Assembly: GCA_020912385.1 (NCBI GenBank)
Contig: CP087206.1
Span: 4,278,001 to 4,342,000 of the forward strand
Length of the DNA stretch: 64,000 bases
Source: Neofusicoccum parvum
Taxonomy: Eukaryota > Ascomycota > Dothideomycetes > Botryosphaeriales > Botryosphaeriaceae
Direction: 5' to 3'
Shown: positions 28,543 through 38,458 of the stretch, in pieces
Layout: the number at the start of each line of letters is the position of its first letter
How positions within the stretch are numbered: position 1 is the first letter of the stretch
Program-made: the position numbers and the translations under genes
The notes under the pieces: generated by a model
Seen by the model: only the letters and a program-made list of their open reading frames with translations
Databases searched by the model: none
What the model was told of the DNA's origin: nothing

Positions 28543-30600
28543 GGATACCTTCGCACGTTTTCGTTAGGGCACACCGTTGGCGCTGCATGGGCATGCATGC
28601 CGGCGACGAAGCCAACACATACCGCAAATCCTGCCTCCTCCACAATCAGTCTGTAATGAACGGACCTTAGAGGGCGGAGAGACGAGGTAACGAAGCCGGT
28701 AAAGGCAGTAGGGGTAAAGCAGATGCCGAAGCACGAGAGGCAAGAGAGGGGGACGAGAGACTAGGGACGAATGCCAAGAGGCGGGTGGAGAGAGACGAGT
28801 AACGAACAACAAAGGAGGCGAGCAAGGTCCAATTCCAGGCATACCAAGTTGTACGCGAGGAATACTCATTGCTAGACTAAAGAACTAACTACAAAGCAGA
28901 GGGGCGAGCTTTATATACGTAAAGAACGAACTAAGATACTAGCTCCCTGATTTGTAAGCAGGTAAGTCTAGATCTGGATTTTGAATCAACGAAGGTAAAC
29001 GAGAGGTAAGGGGTCTGAGTAAGCCACGTTTATGACACAGTCTATAAGGTCGGGGCGTCAGCCAATGTGTTTGCCGACGAGAGATGGGCCGCTACCCGGA
29101 GCCCGCCATGGAGGTGCAACCAAGTGGTGCGACCCTAGACGTAGCGAGAGGCTATCGTATTGATCCTACGCGTCCGAGTAAGTGGCTACGGGAAAGAGGC
29201 ACGATTTCGGGGCATAGATGTGGCTCGAAAATCCTGCATCCTGCCAAAATTTGGGGGTCGTATCTAAAGAGGGTATTGCATCTCAAAACACGCTTTTCAA
29301 TTGTTCTCGGCCACACAAGCCGTTTCTGTAGTCTGCAATTCCTTTTAATGGCAGGTGCTGTAATTCGTCTCAGATCTTAGCCTGGAAGTCAAAAGTTAAA
29401 TGCTCGCCAATGGTAGAAAATAGTTCGAGCGTAGAATTTGGCGGCGAAGACCCACTGGAATATACCGCCCACTCGTATATGCGCCCCACCCCAACTTTAC
29501 GCGACTTTGGTAGGAATAACGCCGAGAAGCTGGTAAAGATAATTTACTAAGCGGTAAAAGTCACGCATAGTCACATACAGAACGCTTAATTGGTATAATT
29601 TCTTTACATCCACTCATATAGCCCGTACTAATACGCACACCTGCTTATAGTGCCTGTAAATTCTATTTTTCTATACGCCCTACTCCTTACTCCCTCTTTG
29701 CAAACGAAACCGTTGAAGCCCCGGGGCTTATCGCCCAAACTATATAGTAAGCATTCGGCTAGGGAAGCGGTATTTAATGCAGCTAATTAGCCGACATGTC
29801 CATGTACGCCCCGGATTAGGACAGAGCCCTACGCTAACACGCTGGCTGGTAGAATTCGAGACGGTTGACACTAAGTCAGCACTGATCAGAATAGAACCAA
29901 AGCACCGGGAACATGCCGTGTTGTGATGTCCGAGCCGCTTCTGTCATGATCTAGGCGCCTGTAGCCTGTAGGGCTGCAAATCCAGACGGGTGTCGGCACT
30001 CGGCTCGAAAGACTGTCTGTGTAGCGAATACGAAAGGAAGTGATACCCCAACCGACCTAAAATGGCCCCCACCATGTGTTTTCCCGTTCGACTGAAAATT
30101 ATTTCGCTTGCTTCGAACAACACTGTATGCCATCTTCACGATATCTTCAGATGAGGCTGACGCAGCTCCCCTACGTCTGGGTGTCACGGTCTTCGCTATG
30201 ACATCTTTCAAATATCAATTGAGGAATTGCGCTAACAGTGGCTTCTTTCTTGACTTTGATTGTTGTAGTGATAAGGAATTCTTGTTCATTAGCCAGTTGC
30301 GCCACTTCTTCCTTTTAGTGGACCCGTAGACTGTAGTCCCGCCATATTTCTAGTTCAGCCAACAGGCGCCCCCGGTATATCTATTTTTAAAAACGCCACC
30401 AACATCCGGAAGAATTGACCCCAACCGAGCCGGATGCACGGATGCTAGTGGCTCGGTCCGGCCCACATGCTACTATCAACAACGCCACTCCGCTCTCGCC
30501 TTCCTATCCACCCAGCATGAACCGAGACTTGAGCCCAAGCGAGTGCTATTACCAAGTCTAGGTGTGACCATACAATGCTGCCCTGACTCTGGAGGAGGAT
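28543..30600. other. 2 kb without a supported gene
   Basis: Short frames exist on both strands (for example 29084-29380 plus and 29951-30211 minus), but none shows motifs, intron signals or repetition that would support a gene. The DNA looks like decayed intergenic or relic repeat sequence. Confidence 0.5.
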
Positions 30601-30613
30601 GAGTCCAAAGTTG

Positions 30614-30619
30614 TATAAA
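30614..30619 (+). promoter_or_regulatory. TATA box of the secreted-protein gene
   Basis: TATAAA lies 105 bp upstream of the ATG at 30724, followed by a CT/CA-rich leader (CATCAAACCATCAAGTC) typical of well-expressed fungal genes. Confidence 0.6.
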
Positions 30620-30723
30620 GCTGGCCGTCTACTCCATTGCTGTTGCTCAAGTCATCAAACCATCAAGTCAAAGCCTCACCCGACAACCTCTTTCGAACCC
30701 TCTACATCTCTCAAACATCCACA

Positions 30724-31305
30724 ATGCTTGCCATCTTCCCCCTCCTCATCTCCGCCGCCGCGGCTTTCGTTTTGCCCGAGGGCCTGTCCGACGGCTACTA
30801 CCGCGCTTCCATCGACGAGCGTGGCTACGAGATCCACGAGCTCCTGTCCGCGCCCGGCGTCGAGCACATGGACCCGACCATCGTCGCCCAGATGGCCCCC
30901 ACGACCGAGAACGAGACGTATGAAATCTCGGCCAAGCTGCACAAGCGCGCCGATAATGTCTGGTGCGGGTGCGGCTTCGGCCTCAACAACGCCGACTGCG
31001 ACGCGGCCGTGGCCGACATGAAGAACCAGGTTAGCGGCGGCGTCCACATCCAGGCGCACCTTTCCTACTACTCCATCAGGGGCAGCGTCGTCTTCTTCGC
31101 CTGCAACGGCGGCGACGGCCAGCTGTTTATGGACTCGCCCACCGTTGCCTACATCGCGACCCAGATCACCAATTCGTGCGGCTGGTACACTGCTGGTACC
31201 TTTGCGCGACTGGGATACCTGTCGGAGTCGTCTGGATACATGAGATACTCCGCTGGACTGGACTTTTGCGGTGCCGCGAAGACTTCGCCCGCCCACAGCT
31301 GTTGA
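30724..31305 (+). CDS. Small secreted cysteine-rich protein with Kex2 site (candidate effector)
   Basis: The 193-residue product starts at ATG 30724; an upstream in-frame extension lacks a good start and would bury the signal peptide. Residues 1-17 (MLAIFPLLISAAAAFVL) form a signal peptide. A pro-region with one N-glycosylation site (Asn63) ends in Lys74-Arg75, a kexin site. The mature part, about 118 residues, has seven cysteines (DNVWCGCGFGLNNADC at its start, final residue Cys) and is Gly/Ala/Tyr-rich. Secreted, Kex2-processed, Cys-rich proteins are often effectors or antimicrobial/killer-like proteins, but I recognise no named family. The gene is intronless and intact between a relic-rich region and LINE C. 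Confidence 0.8.
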   Translation: MLAIFPLLISAAAAFVLPEGLSDGYYRASIDERGYEIHELLSAPGVEHMDPTIVAQMAPTTENETYEISAKLHKRADNVWCGCGFGLNNADCDAAVADMKNQVSGGVHIQAHLSYYSIRGSVVFFACNGGDGQLFMDSPTVAYIATQITNSCGWYTAGTFARLGYLSESSGYMRYSAGLDFCGAAKTSPAHSC

Positions 31306-31855
31306 GCGTCCAGACTCTAGGACATGTCGGAGAGGATGGGTGACCCGGATATAGCTTGTTGTGCTGAAGATGGTTCTACTCATTTGTATCTAAATCACGT
31401 TGTCACGTTGTCAGGCCTAAAAATGAAATCAAGTTTCTTGAACACTGTGTATTGAATAGACGTGAAGTCCATCAGCTAAATCTCTGCTAGGTAGCACTAC
31501 AACGGTATAATGTTATTTTAGAATGCATAAACGTAAACTGTTTGTGAAATCGCTTCAACCTCCATCTTAACAAGGTAGCCTCTTTACTATATTTACGGCT
31601 GGTGTAACTCGCTCAATCGTTTTAGAACTCATTGCACATAGGGACCTTTAGCGGTCATCAACTCGATCGAACTGCCGCCACCACAAAATCAAGAGCAAAA
31701 GAAAGCGCACATTCAGGAGAGTAACTCAGCCTAGGCCCAGGGCGTGCACTGCCCCGGTGGGTCCGCAAGAGCCAGTCTCAATTCAACCACATCGTCTCTT
31801 CTCCCCACAAAGATTTTCACCCTACCGGCCCGTGCGCCGGTAAGACCCGGGTGAC

Positions 31856-33256
31856 ATGGAGAGCACAGAGCCCCATACACCCCGGGCGCAGAGCCCCACC
31901 AACCCAGTCTCGCCCCAGGCCCCTACAGCTGTCCGAACCCTAAGGATCAACCGAGAAGAAACACTCCCAGGAAGGACTACGCGCAGCACCTCTCGTGTTA
32001 TGCCAACAGATAGCAGAACAGCCGGGAAAAGCAAAGCCACACCACAAGCGAGAAAAACTACCAAAGAAACCCAGACTACTAAAACCCAAGCCACCAAGAC
32101 TCAGAACACCGAAACACAGGCCACAGAGGCCCAAGCCAAGTCCAGCCTAAACGCAGAGCGAGCGAGGATGGCCCTCATCAACATGCCAGATATACCCCTT
32201 TTGGTAGAATATATGAAGAAAGAGCTCTCTGAGCAAAAAGACCTTCTTCAGCTACTACAGCAAGGACAAGAAGATGCTAAGAAAGAACGCGAGACTCTTA
32301 TCACCCAAAACAAGGCTCTACAGAATCAAGTCATAGACCTCACAGAGAAAGTAGACAAGATCAGCTATGAACTCAAGACTACACGCCAGCAACAGCCTCA
32401 ACAACGGAACTGGGCTAGAGTAGCGGCACTCCCACCTGCTATCCTACCTACTATCCTACCCCCTCAGTCGTACCACAAGCAATCCGGAAACAGTCTCCGG
32501 GTAATGAAGATCACCACTACGCAGCTCCAAACAGACCAAGACACGCCGGACAACCAACTGAAGCGAGACATGCCGCAGGATAAAGTAGCCAAGCAGATCT
32601 CAGATGCCCTCAAAGAATGCGACAACACTAAGGACGTGGAGATCCTCGGAGTAGGCTCTACAAAGACAGGATATCTGATTCGGTTCAGAACAGACAAAGG
32701 GAAAGAGACTGCTGAGAAGAATACCGAGTGGGTAGAGAAGCTAGGAGAGCAGACTAAGATTACCCACCCCCGCTATGGAATCGTCGCCCACCTTACACCA
32801 ACTGAAGAGGTTCGGATGGACGAGAAAGAGCATGGTATCGAGAAGATCAACCAGGAGAACGACCTTACGCAGCTAGGCTACCAGATTGAAGATATCGCAT
32901 GGATGAAGAAGAAAGACGCCCCTCTCGGACGCCACGCCTCCCTCGGGATCTGGTTTCGTTCGGAACAAGCAGCCCAGCACGCTATTTACAACGGCCTTAG
33001 GTTTGGACAACAGTTCACCAGCCGTGTAGAACACTATAGCATGGAGAGGAAGAGATGCTTCCGCTGCCAAGCCCTAGGACACCTTGCTTGGAACTGTAGA
33101 GAGAAGCAAAGATGTAGAAACTGCTGCGGAGAACACGATACCCAGGATTGCCCACCAGGAACAACCCCACGGTGCGCTGATTGCGGACAGAACCACCTAA
33201 CAAGAGCACCCCAATGCAGTGAACGTCTTCCATACGCACGCAGAACCGAATGTTAG
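31856..33256 (+). CDS. LINE C ORF1: coiled-coil, zinc-knuckle RNA-binding protein
   Basis: 466 residues. The N-terminus is Thr/Gln-rich with TQ-type repeats (TKTQATKTQNTETQATEAQ). A coiled coil follows (KKERETLITQNKALQNQ, residues about 140-185), then a globular region and three zinc knuckles, CFRCQALGHLAWNC (about 401), CRNCCGEHDTQDC and CADCGQNHLTRAPQC. ORF1 proteins coat LINE RNA. The stop TAG (33254-33256) overlaps the ORF2 start ATG (33250-33252) within ATGTTAG. Confidence 0.92.
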   Translation: MESTEPHTPRAQSPTNPVSPQAPTAVRTLRINREETLPGRTTRSTSRVMPTDSRTAGKSKATPQARKTTKETQTTKTQATKTQNTETQATEAQAKSSLNAERARMALINMPDIPLLVEYMKKELSEQKDLLQLLQQGQEDAKKERETLITQNKALQNQVIDLTEKVDKISYELKTTRQQQPQQRNWARVAALPPAILPTILPPQSYHKQSGNSLRVMKITTTQLQTDQDTPDNQLKRDMPQDKVAKQISDALKECDNTKDVEILGVGSTKTGYLIRFRTDKGKETAEKNTEWVEKLGEQTKITHPRYGIVAHLTPTEEVRMDEKEHGIEKINQENDLTQLGYQIEDIAWMKKKDAPLGRHASLGIWFRSEQAAQHAIYNGLRFGQQFTSRVEHYSMERKRCFRCQALGHLAWNCREKQRCRNCCGEHDTQDCPPGTTPRCADCGQNHLTRAPQCSERLPYARRTEC

Positions 33257-36200
33257 AGCCTCTCCGGATCCTACAGCTGAATATTTGGAAGTCACGCGAG
33301 TGCATGGAAGCCCTCATCAACGACCAAGACACTGAAAAGCTCGATATTCTTCTCATCCAAGAACCGCCAGTGTCATTCTTCAAGTCATTTATCCAACACC
33401 GCTCCTGGCATCTTTATACCCCTACCTACTCCGGCGAAGGAAAGAAACGCAGCGCCATCTACGTCAATAAGAGGCTTTCTACCTCAGCACAACAACAAAT
33501 TCAATGCGATAGCCGTGACCTTACGGCAGTTCGAATTCAAACACCAGCAGAACAGATCCTCATCTTTTCAGTATACGTGCCACCAATAGGAGGAACCCAG
33601 CAGGCGGCAGAACAGGAGATGCAACTGGCACTTAGTACAATCCGCCAGACGATCAGAAGACAGACAAAAGACACTCCCCCTCGCCTCATCCTAGGGGGAG
33701 ACTTCAATAGACAAGACCCACTCTGGGGCGGAGACAGCATCAAACCATACCTAGTGGGAACAGCCGCCTCCCTACTTTCCTTTATGGAAGAACACGAGCT
33801 CCAGAGCCACCTCCGCCGTGGAACACCTACGTGCTACGCGAGCAACAAGACCGATAGCAAGACAACGCTGGACCTAACCCTTAGTAACATCCCCAAGCAA
33901 CTTATTAAGTGCAGCCTTCTAGATGAGAACTACGGATCAGACCACCGCGCCACCGTCTCGAAGTGGAACATGGAGGTAGAATTGATAAATGAACGGCCCC
34001 CACGGAAGCTATACGAGCAAACAGACTGGAGAAAAGCTGGTCAAGCCATCCAAGGAGCACTCGGTCCGACACTGAACGTTAATACCAAGCAACAGCTAGA
34101 CGAAGCCGTTGAGCTTCTTATTAGTACCACAGCAGCTACGACGAATAACTTAACTCCTACTGCTAAGCCCTGCTCATACTCAAAACAATGGTTCAGCCCA
34201 GATTTAAAGGAACACCAGATAAAGACCAATAAGCATCGCCGGCTCTGGCAGACCCTTCGCGCATCTCACGGAAGAGATGACCCTGATGCGCTGGATCAAT
34301 ACACGAAAATGCAGAAGGCTCGGCGAGAATGGGTTAAGGCTATTGCCCACGCTAAGAGTAGCCACTGGAGGGAATTCCTAGACCAGGCTGGCAACGGAAA
34401 CTTAATTTGGAAGGCAGCCAAATACGCCAGCCCGAGTGACAACTATAGCAGCATTCCTACTCTCTTTAACGGCACTAAGGACATAACACGCAACGAAGAA
34501 AAAGCACAGCTCCTACTAGATACCTTCTTCCCAGAGCCGGTTAAGCCACAGCTTCCTACCGAAGTAGCGACAACGGTCCCACTCGGATGGTCACCAGTTA
34601 CAGAGACTGAAATCTACCAAAGCCTAGCCGCTACTAAACCCAACTCAGCCCCAGGAGAAGACGGGCTACCGATGCTAGTTTGGCAGAAGCTATGGCCATA
34701 CGTGGCACACTACATACACCAAATTTTCAGCGCATCTATTAACCTCAGCCACCAACCAAGAGCCTGGCGAACCGCGGTAATCGTTGTCCTCAGAAAGCCA
34801 GGCAAGCCGGACTATACAATCCCTAAAGCATATCGCCCAATCTCGCTACTAAACACGCTTGGAAAACTACTAGAAGCTGTAATCGCAAAGAGGATATCCT
34901 ACTACGCTGAGAAGCACAACCTCCTCCCAGACACCCAGTTTGGAGCCAGACCTGGTAGATCTACGGAGCAAGCGCTTCTTATCTTAGTCGACGCAATCTG
35001 GAACGCCTGGAAAGAGCATAAGGTGGTCACACTAATGGCTTTTGATCTGAAGGGCGCTTTCAACGCAGTCAACAAGAATGTTTTAGACCATGTCCTAGGA
35101 GAACGGAGAATCCCAGCCGAGATAAGAAGATGGGTCCGGAGCTTTATGGATAATAGGACTGCTTCGGTGTCTTTTGATGGCTACACCAAACCGGCCGCGA
35201 CTCTAGAGCATCCAGGACTCCCGCAAGGCTCACCTCTCTCCCCTATCTTATTCGCTTTCTACAACGCCGACCTCGTAGACCAGCCAGTCGATTTCACTGG
35301 AGGAGCATCTGCCTACATCGACGACTATTTCAGATGGAGGACAAGCCTATCGGCCCGTAAGAACCTCGCTGCACTGCAAAGAGAAGATATACCAAGGATG
35401 CAGCGATGGGCGGAGCAGACAGGGTCATGCTTTGAGGCTGATAAAACAGAGCTCATCCACTTCACGAGAAACGCGAATCAAGCATGCCCGGCAACACTAA
35501 CAATAGGCGACTACGAAGTAAAGCCTAAGAGCGAGGCAAAGCTCTTAGGAGTGATCTTTGACCAACAACTCCGGTGGAAGGCCCACGTCCAGAGAGCAGT
35601 CAAGCGAGCCACCAAGACCTGCCTAGCCATAGGTAGGCTAAGACACCTCAGACCAAAACAAATGCGCCAACTCTACCAAGCCTGTGTGATCCCCCAGATG
35701 GACTATGCCGCGCTGGTCTGGCACTCTCCTACGAGGTGTAAATGGCAAGTAGCAGTGCTCTCAAGGATCCAAAGAATTGCAACAACCAAGGCTATTTCAG
35801 CATTCCGAACAGTAGCAACAGAAACGCTAGACTACGAGAACTTCCTCCTTCCGACACAGCTACGTCTCCAGACTAGAGCAGCAAGAGTGGTAACAAATCT
35901 TCGAACACTTCCAGCCTCACATCCGTGCAGGAAGCTAGTTAATAAGACAGCTACAACACTCAGTCCGGCAGCAAGCTCCCTGAGCCCTCTAAACGCAACC
36001 CTCAAGCAAGACTTAAATCAACCTAAGGAGGTAGAGACAATCGACACCTGCCCGCTACCACCATGGTTACCGCTCGCGCTGGAAAGTATTCAACTAGAGC
36101 CTCCCTGTACGAACGACACAGCAGCTCTCAATCAAGAGCTACAGGAGGACCCTACTACAAAAGTATTCACGGATGCGTCAAAGGTAAAGGGTCAACTAGG

Positions 36201-37119
36201 AGCAGCAGCAGTAATCCTCAATCAGGTCCAGAGAGTCCATAGGAAAACCCAGAAAGGAGTAGGCTCCAGCAGGTTTTACAGCGTCACAGCTGCAGAACTC
36301 ATTGCTATTAACACCGGCATGGAACTGGCAGCCGAACAACAACTTGAGAAGAACAGCCAAGGACCGAACGCCTATATAATCTACAGTGACTCCAGAGCAG
36401 CGCTCCAAGCGTTGGCCAGCCCCTACAAGCGAAAGACAGGACAAAGCCTAATCAGGTCTATCCTAATAACAGCCCAGTCTCTAAAAGAAAGCCTTCAGAT
36501 CACCTTCTCCCTCCGATGGATACCAAGCCACACCGGAATTCGAGGAAACGAAGAAGCAGACAAGCTAGCTAAAGCTGCAACCACACGCCTCAGAGAACAC
36601 GACCACCAACCGCTAGCACATCTCCAAGTCCAGGCAGCTAAGGAAAGAGCACACAGACAATGGGCAGCACAGTGGGAGAACTCAGAGAAAGGCCAGCACC
36701 TCCGCAATATCGACACAGCACAGCCAGGACCACACGTCCGTCACCTATATGACAAGCTCCCACGGAACCAAGCCGGCCTTCTTGCCCAACTACGCACCGG
36801 CCACTGCTGGCTCAACCAACACCGTATGCGGATGGGCCGGATAGACAACGATAAGTGCGAATGTGGAGAAGCCGAATCAGTCTCTCATGTCCTACTCGAA
36901 TGCCCGTTGTTACAACAAGGCCGACAAAAGATGTACGAAGACAGTGGACTTGAGAAGAACAGCTTGTCAGCCTTGCTGGGTGGGAAACCTCCAAACAAGA
37001 CTGATCCCAGACAAGGAAAAGAAAAGAAGTGGAAGATATCTGGTAAACAGCTACAGGCCGTGCTAAGCTTTGCAAAAGAAACAAACCGGTTCATAAATAG
37101 AGACGAAGTCACGGAGTAG
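33250..37119 (+). CDS. LINE C ORF2: endonuclease, reverse transcriptase, RNase H
   Basis: 1,289 residues. EEP endonuclease: LQLNIWKSRECMEAL at the start, ILGGDFNRQDPLWGG (about 140) and GSDHRATVS (about 228). RT: NSAPGEDGLPMLVW, AYRPISLLNTLGKLLE, MAFDLKGAFNAV, LPQGSPLSPILFAFYNADL and YIDDYFRW (catalytic Asp pair about 688). RNase H: VFTDASKVKGQLGA, TAAELIAINTG, YSDSRAALQAL and WIPSHTGIRGNEEADKLA. Terminal zinc motif CECGEAESVSHVLLECP. It nicks target DNA and copies the RNA by target-primed reverse transcription. It starts inside the end of ORF1, so translation needs termination-reinitiation. No residue loss is visible. Confidence 0.95.
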   Translation: MLEPLRILQLNIWKSRECMEALINDQDTEKLDILLIQEPPVSFFKSFIQHRSWHLYTPTYSGEGKKRSAIYVNKRLSTSAQQQIQCDSRDLTAVRIQTPAEQILIFSVYVPPIGGTQQAAEQEMQLALSTIRQTIRRQTKDTPPRLILGGDFNRQDPLWGGDSIKPYLVGTAASLLSFMEEHELQSHLRRGTPTCYASNKTDSKTTLDLTLSNIPKQLIKCSLLDENYGSDHRATVSKWNMEVELINERPPRKLYEQTDWRKAGQAIQGALGPTLNVNTKQQLDEAVELLISTTAATTNNLTPTAKPCSYSKQWFSPDLKEHQIKTNKHRRLWQTLRASHGRDDPDALDQYTKMQKARREWVKAIAHAKSSHWREFLDQAGNGNLIWKAAKYASPSDNYSSIPTLFNGTKDITRNEEKAQLLLDTFFPEPVKPQLPTEVATTVPLGWSPVTETEIYQSLAATKPNSAPGEDGLPMLVWQKLWPYVAHYIHQIFSASINLSHQPRAWRTAVIVVLRKPGKPDYTIPKAYRPISLLNTLGKLLEAVIAKRISYYAEKHNLLPDTQFGARPGRSTEQALLILVDAIWNAWKEHKVVTLMAFDLKGAFNAVNKNVLDHVLGERRIPAEIRRWVRSFMDNRTASVSFDGYTKPAATLEHPGLPQGSPLSPILFAFYNADLVDQPVDFTGGASAYIDDYFRWRTSLSARKNLAALQREDIPRMQRWAEQTGSCFEADKTELIHFTRNANQACPATLTIGDYEVKPKSEAKLLGVIFDQQLRWKAHVQRAVKRATKTCLAIGRLRHLRPKQMRQLYQACVIPQMDYAALVWHSPTRCKWQVAVLSRIQRIATTKAISAFRTVATETLDYENFLLPTQLRLQTRAARVVTNLRTLPASHPCRKLVNKTATTLSPAASSLSPLNATLKQDLNQPKEVETIDTCPLPPWLPLALESIQLEPPCTNDTAALNQELQEDPTTKVFTDASKVKGQLGAAAVILNQVQRVHRKTQKGVGSSRFYSVTAAELIAINTGMELAAEQQLEKNSQGPNAYIIYSDSRAALQALASPYKRKTGQSLIRSILITAQSLKESLQITFSLRWIPSHTGIRGNEEADKLAKAATTRLREHDHQPLAHLQVQAAKERAHRQWAAQWENSEKGQHLRNIDTAQPGPHVRHLYDKLPRNQAGLLAQLRTGHCWLNQHRMRMGRIDNDKCECGEAESVSHVLLECPLLQQGRQKMYEDSGLEKNSLSALLGGKPPNKTDPRQGKEKKWKISGKQLQAVLSFAKETNRFINRDEVTE

Positions 37120-37565
37120 AGAACTCCCTACAAACAATCCCTTCTACCTACTATCCGCCCTCCCTATTCATCCTTCTACCCTCCCAATTTGTCACACACC
37201 AATGTACCACTAGAGAAACACTTTGAATAGTCTGTAGCCTGCATATCGCTTAGGGCGACGGGTCAGGGTAAATGAATTCAACTCAACTCAACTCGTTTTA
37301 GAACTCCATCCAGACCTCCCCGGCGATCGATAAGTGCTCAGCCAAACCTGATCAACGTTCAATCTGTGGTCCAAGAAAAACTCCGGATGAACGGGCAGTA
37401 GCGTCATAGGTCAACACTACACGTGACCTTATCGATTAGCCCCCACGCGCCCTTTAAGAGACAAGTGAAATGAAGTCTAGAGTAAGACACCCCGCAACGC
37501 TATAAAAACATATCCGCAAGCTGAATGATCATAGAACTTCTTCCTTTCACCACACATCGGGAAAA

Positions 37566-38385
37566 ATGAGCGACACAATCGAGAATATGGCTGACGCTCA
37601 GCCGAGCCCAACAAATCATCCTATAGCACAACCCATCGTGCCAATGGAAGTCGAGACGTTGGACGAAGAGTCTACACAGCCGTAGCGGAGTAAGGTCCGC
37701 CTTGCTGCTGTTCTCACCGCCCTCTACGTTCGTCTGCCTCTCTCCCAGAAAACGAACACGTGATATTAGCACACCCACTAACCACCTCCGCGCGCTACCA
37801 CAGCTTTCGCTCTTTGTAGTAGCTCTTGACCAAACCATCGTAGCAACCGTCATACCGATAATTGCCGCGAACCTCCGCTCTGCGGCCGGCTACACCTAGA
37901 TCGGCGGCGCGTACGTTCTCGCTAAAGCCGCCACCATGCCGCTTTGGGCCAAATTCTCCGACATCTAGGGCCGCAAGCCAATCCTACTGGCAGGCCTCGC
38001 CATTTTCTTTGTCGCATCCGTTGTCTGTGCAACTGCGCCGACCGTGGCTGCCCTAATCGCCGGCCGCGCGCTGTAGGGTGTCGGTGGCGGGGCCCTCATG
38101 CAGTTGGTTACGATTACGATTAGCGATCTGTTCAGTCTGCGGAAGAGGAGTCTGTGGCTGGTATTGACGGACGTGACGTGGGCGGTGGCTGGCGGCGTCG
38201 GTCCCGTCCTGGGAGGTGCGTTGGCGCAGCTGGTTAGTTGGCGGTGGGTGTTCTGGATCAATTTGCCGGCCATTGGAGCGGCATTTGTTCTGGTGGCCGC
38301 ATGCTTGAAGGTACATAATCCGAAGACAAAGATGGCGGACGGTTTCAGAACCATTGACTGGTATGGGACAGTGGCCATCTTGGTG
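37566..38385 (+). pseudogene. MFS drug:H+ antiporter pseudogene, N-terminal half
   Basis: ATG 37566 follows a TATAAAAA box at 37501. An intron (about 37728-37803, GTTCGT...CCACAG with CACTAAC branch) joins VLTALY to LSLFVVALDQTIVAT, the motif of the DHA2/14-TM drug antiporters. Further signatures are the GRKPILLAG loop and GGVGPVLGGAL, the antiporter motif C. Stops replace expected Trp or Gln at YT*IGG, DI*GRK and AL*GVGG, and TAG 37683 breaks the N-terminus. The gene ends at IDWYGTVAIL, where an inverted LTR fragment begins, so the C-terminal half is missing. Confidence 0.85.
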
Positions 38386-38458
38386 TAACGGCGGGCCTCT
38401 ACCTCCAAGGATCCAAACACCAAGGAGGGTGGTAAGCCGTAGAGGGTTTACCTTGAGT
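38384..38458 (-). repeat. Gypsy-1-family LTR end fragment (inverted)
   Basis: TGTAACGGCGGGCCTCTACC to CCTTGAGT is the reverse complement of the last 75 or so bases of the Gypsy-1 LTR, with several differences, so it is an older relative. It sits between the broken MFS gene and the LINE D 3' tail. Confidence 0.8.

Larger units (their letters stand above)
31631..37292 (+). mobile_element. LINE C: complete Tad-like LINE, both ORFs open
   Basis: 5,662 bp flanked by a perfect 14-bp duplication TCGTTTTAGAACTC (31617-31630 and 37293-37306). A 225-bp 5' leader, ORF1, ORF2 and a 3' UTR end in the (AACTC)n tail TTCAACTCAACTCAACTC. Neither ORF has a stop. The long 5' end and clean TSD suggest a recent full-length insertion. 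Truncated relatives are at 38456-39050 and 60940-61822. Confidence 0.95.

Noticed and set aside
30676..31383. 235-codon minus-strand ORF opposite the secreted-protein gene
   Set aside because: Shadow of a GC-rich coding region; the plus strand has signal peptide, Kex2 site and TATA box.
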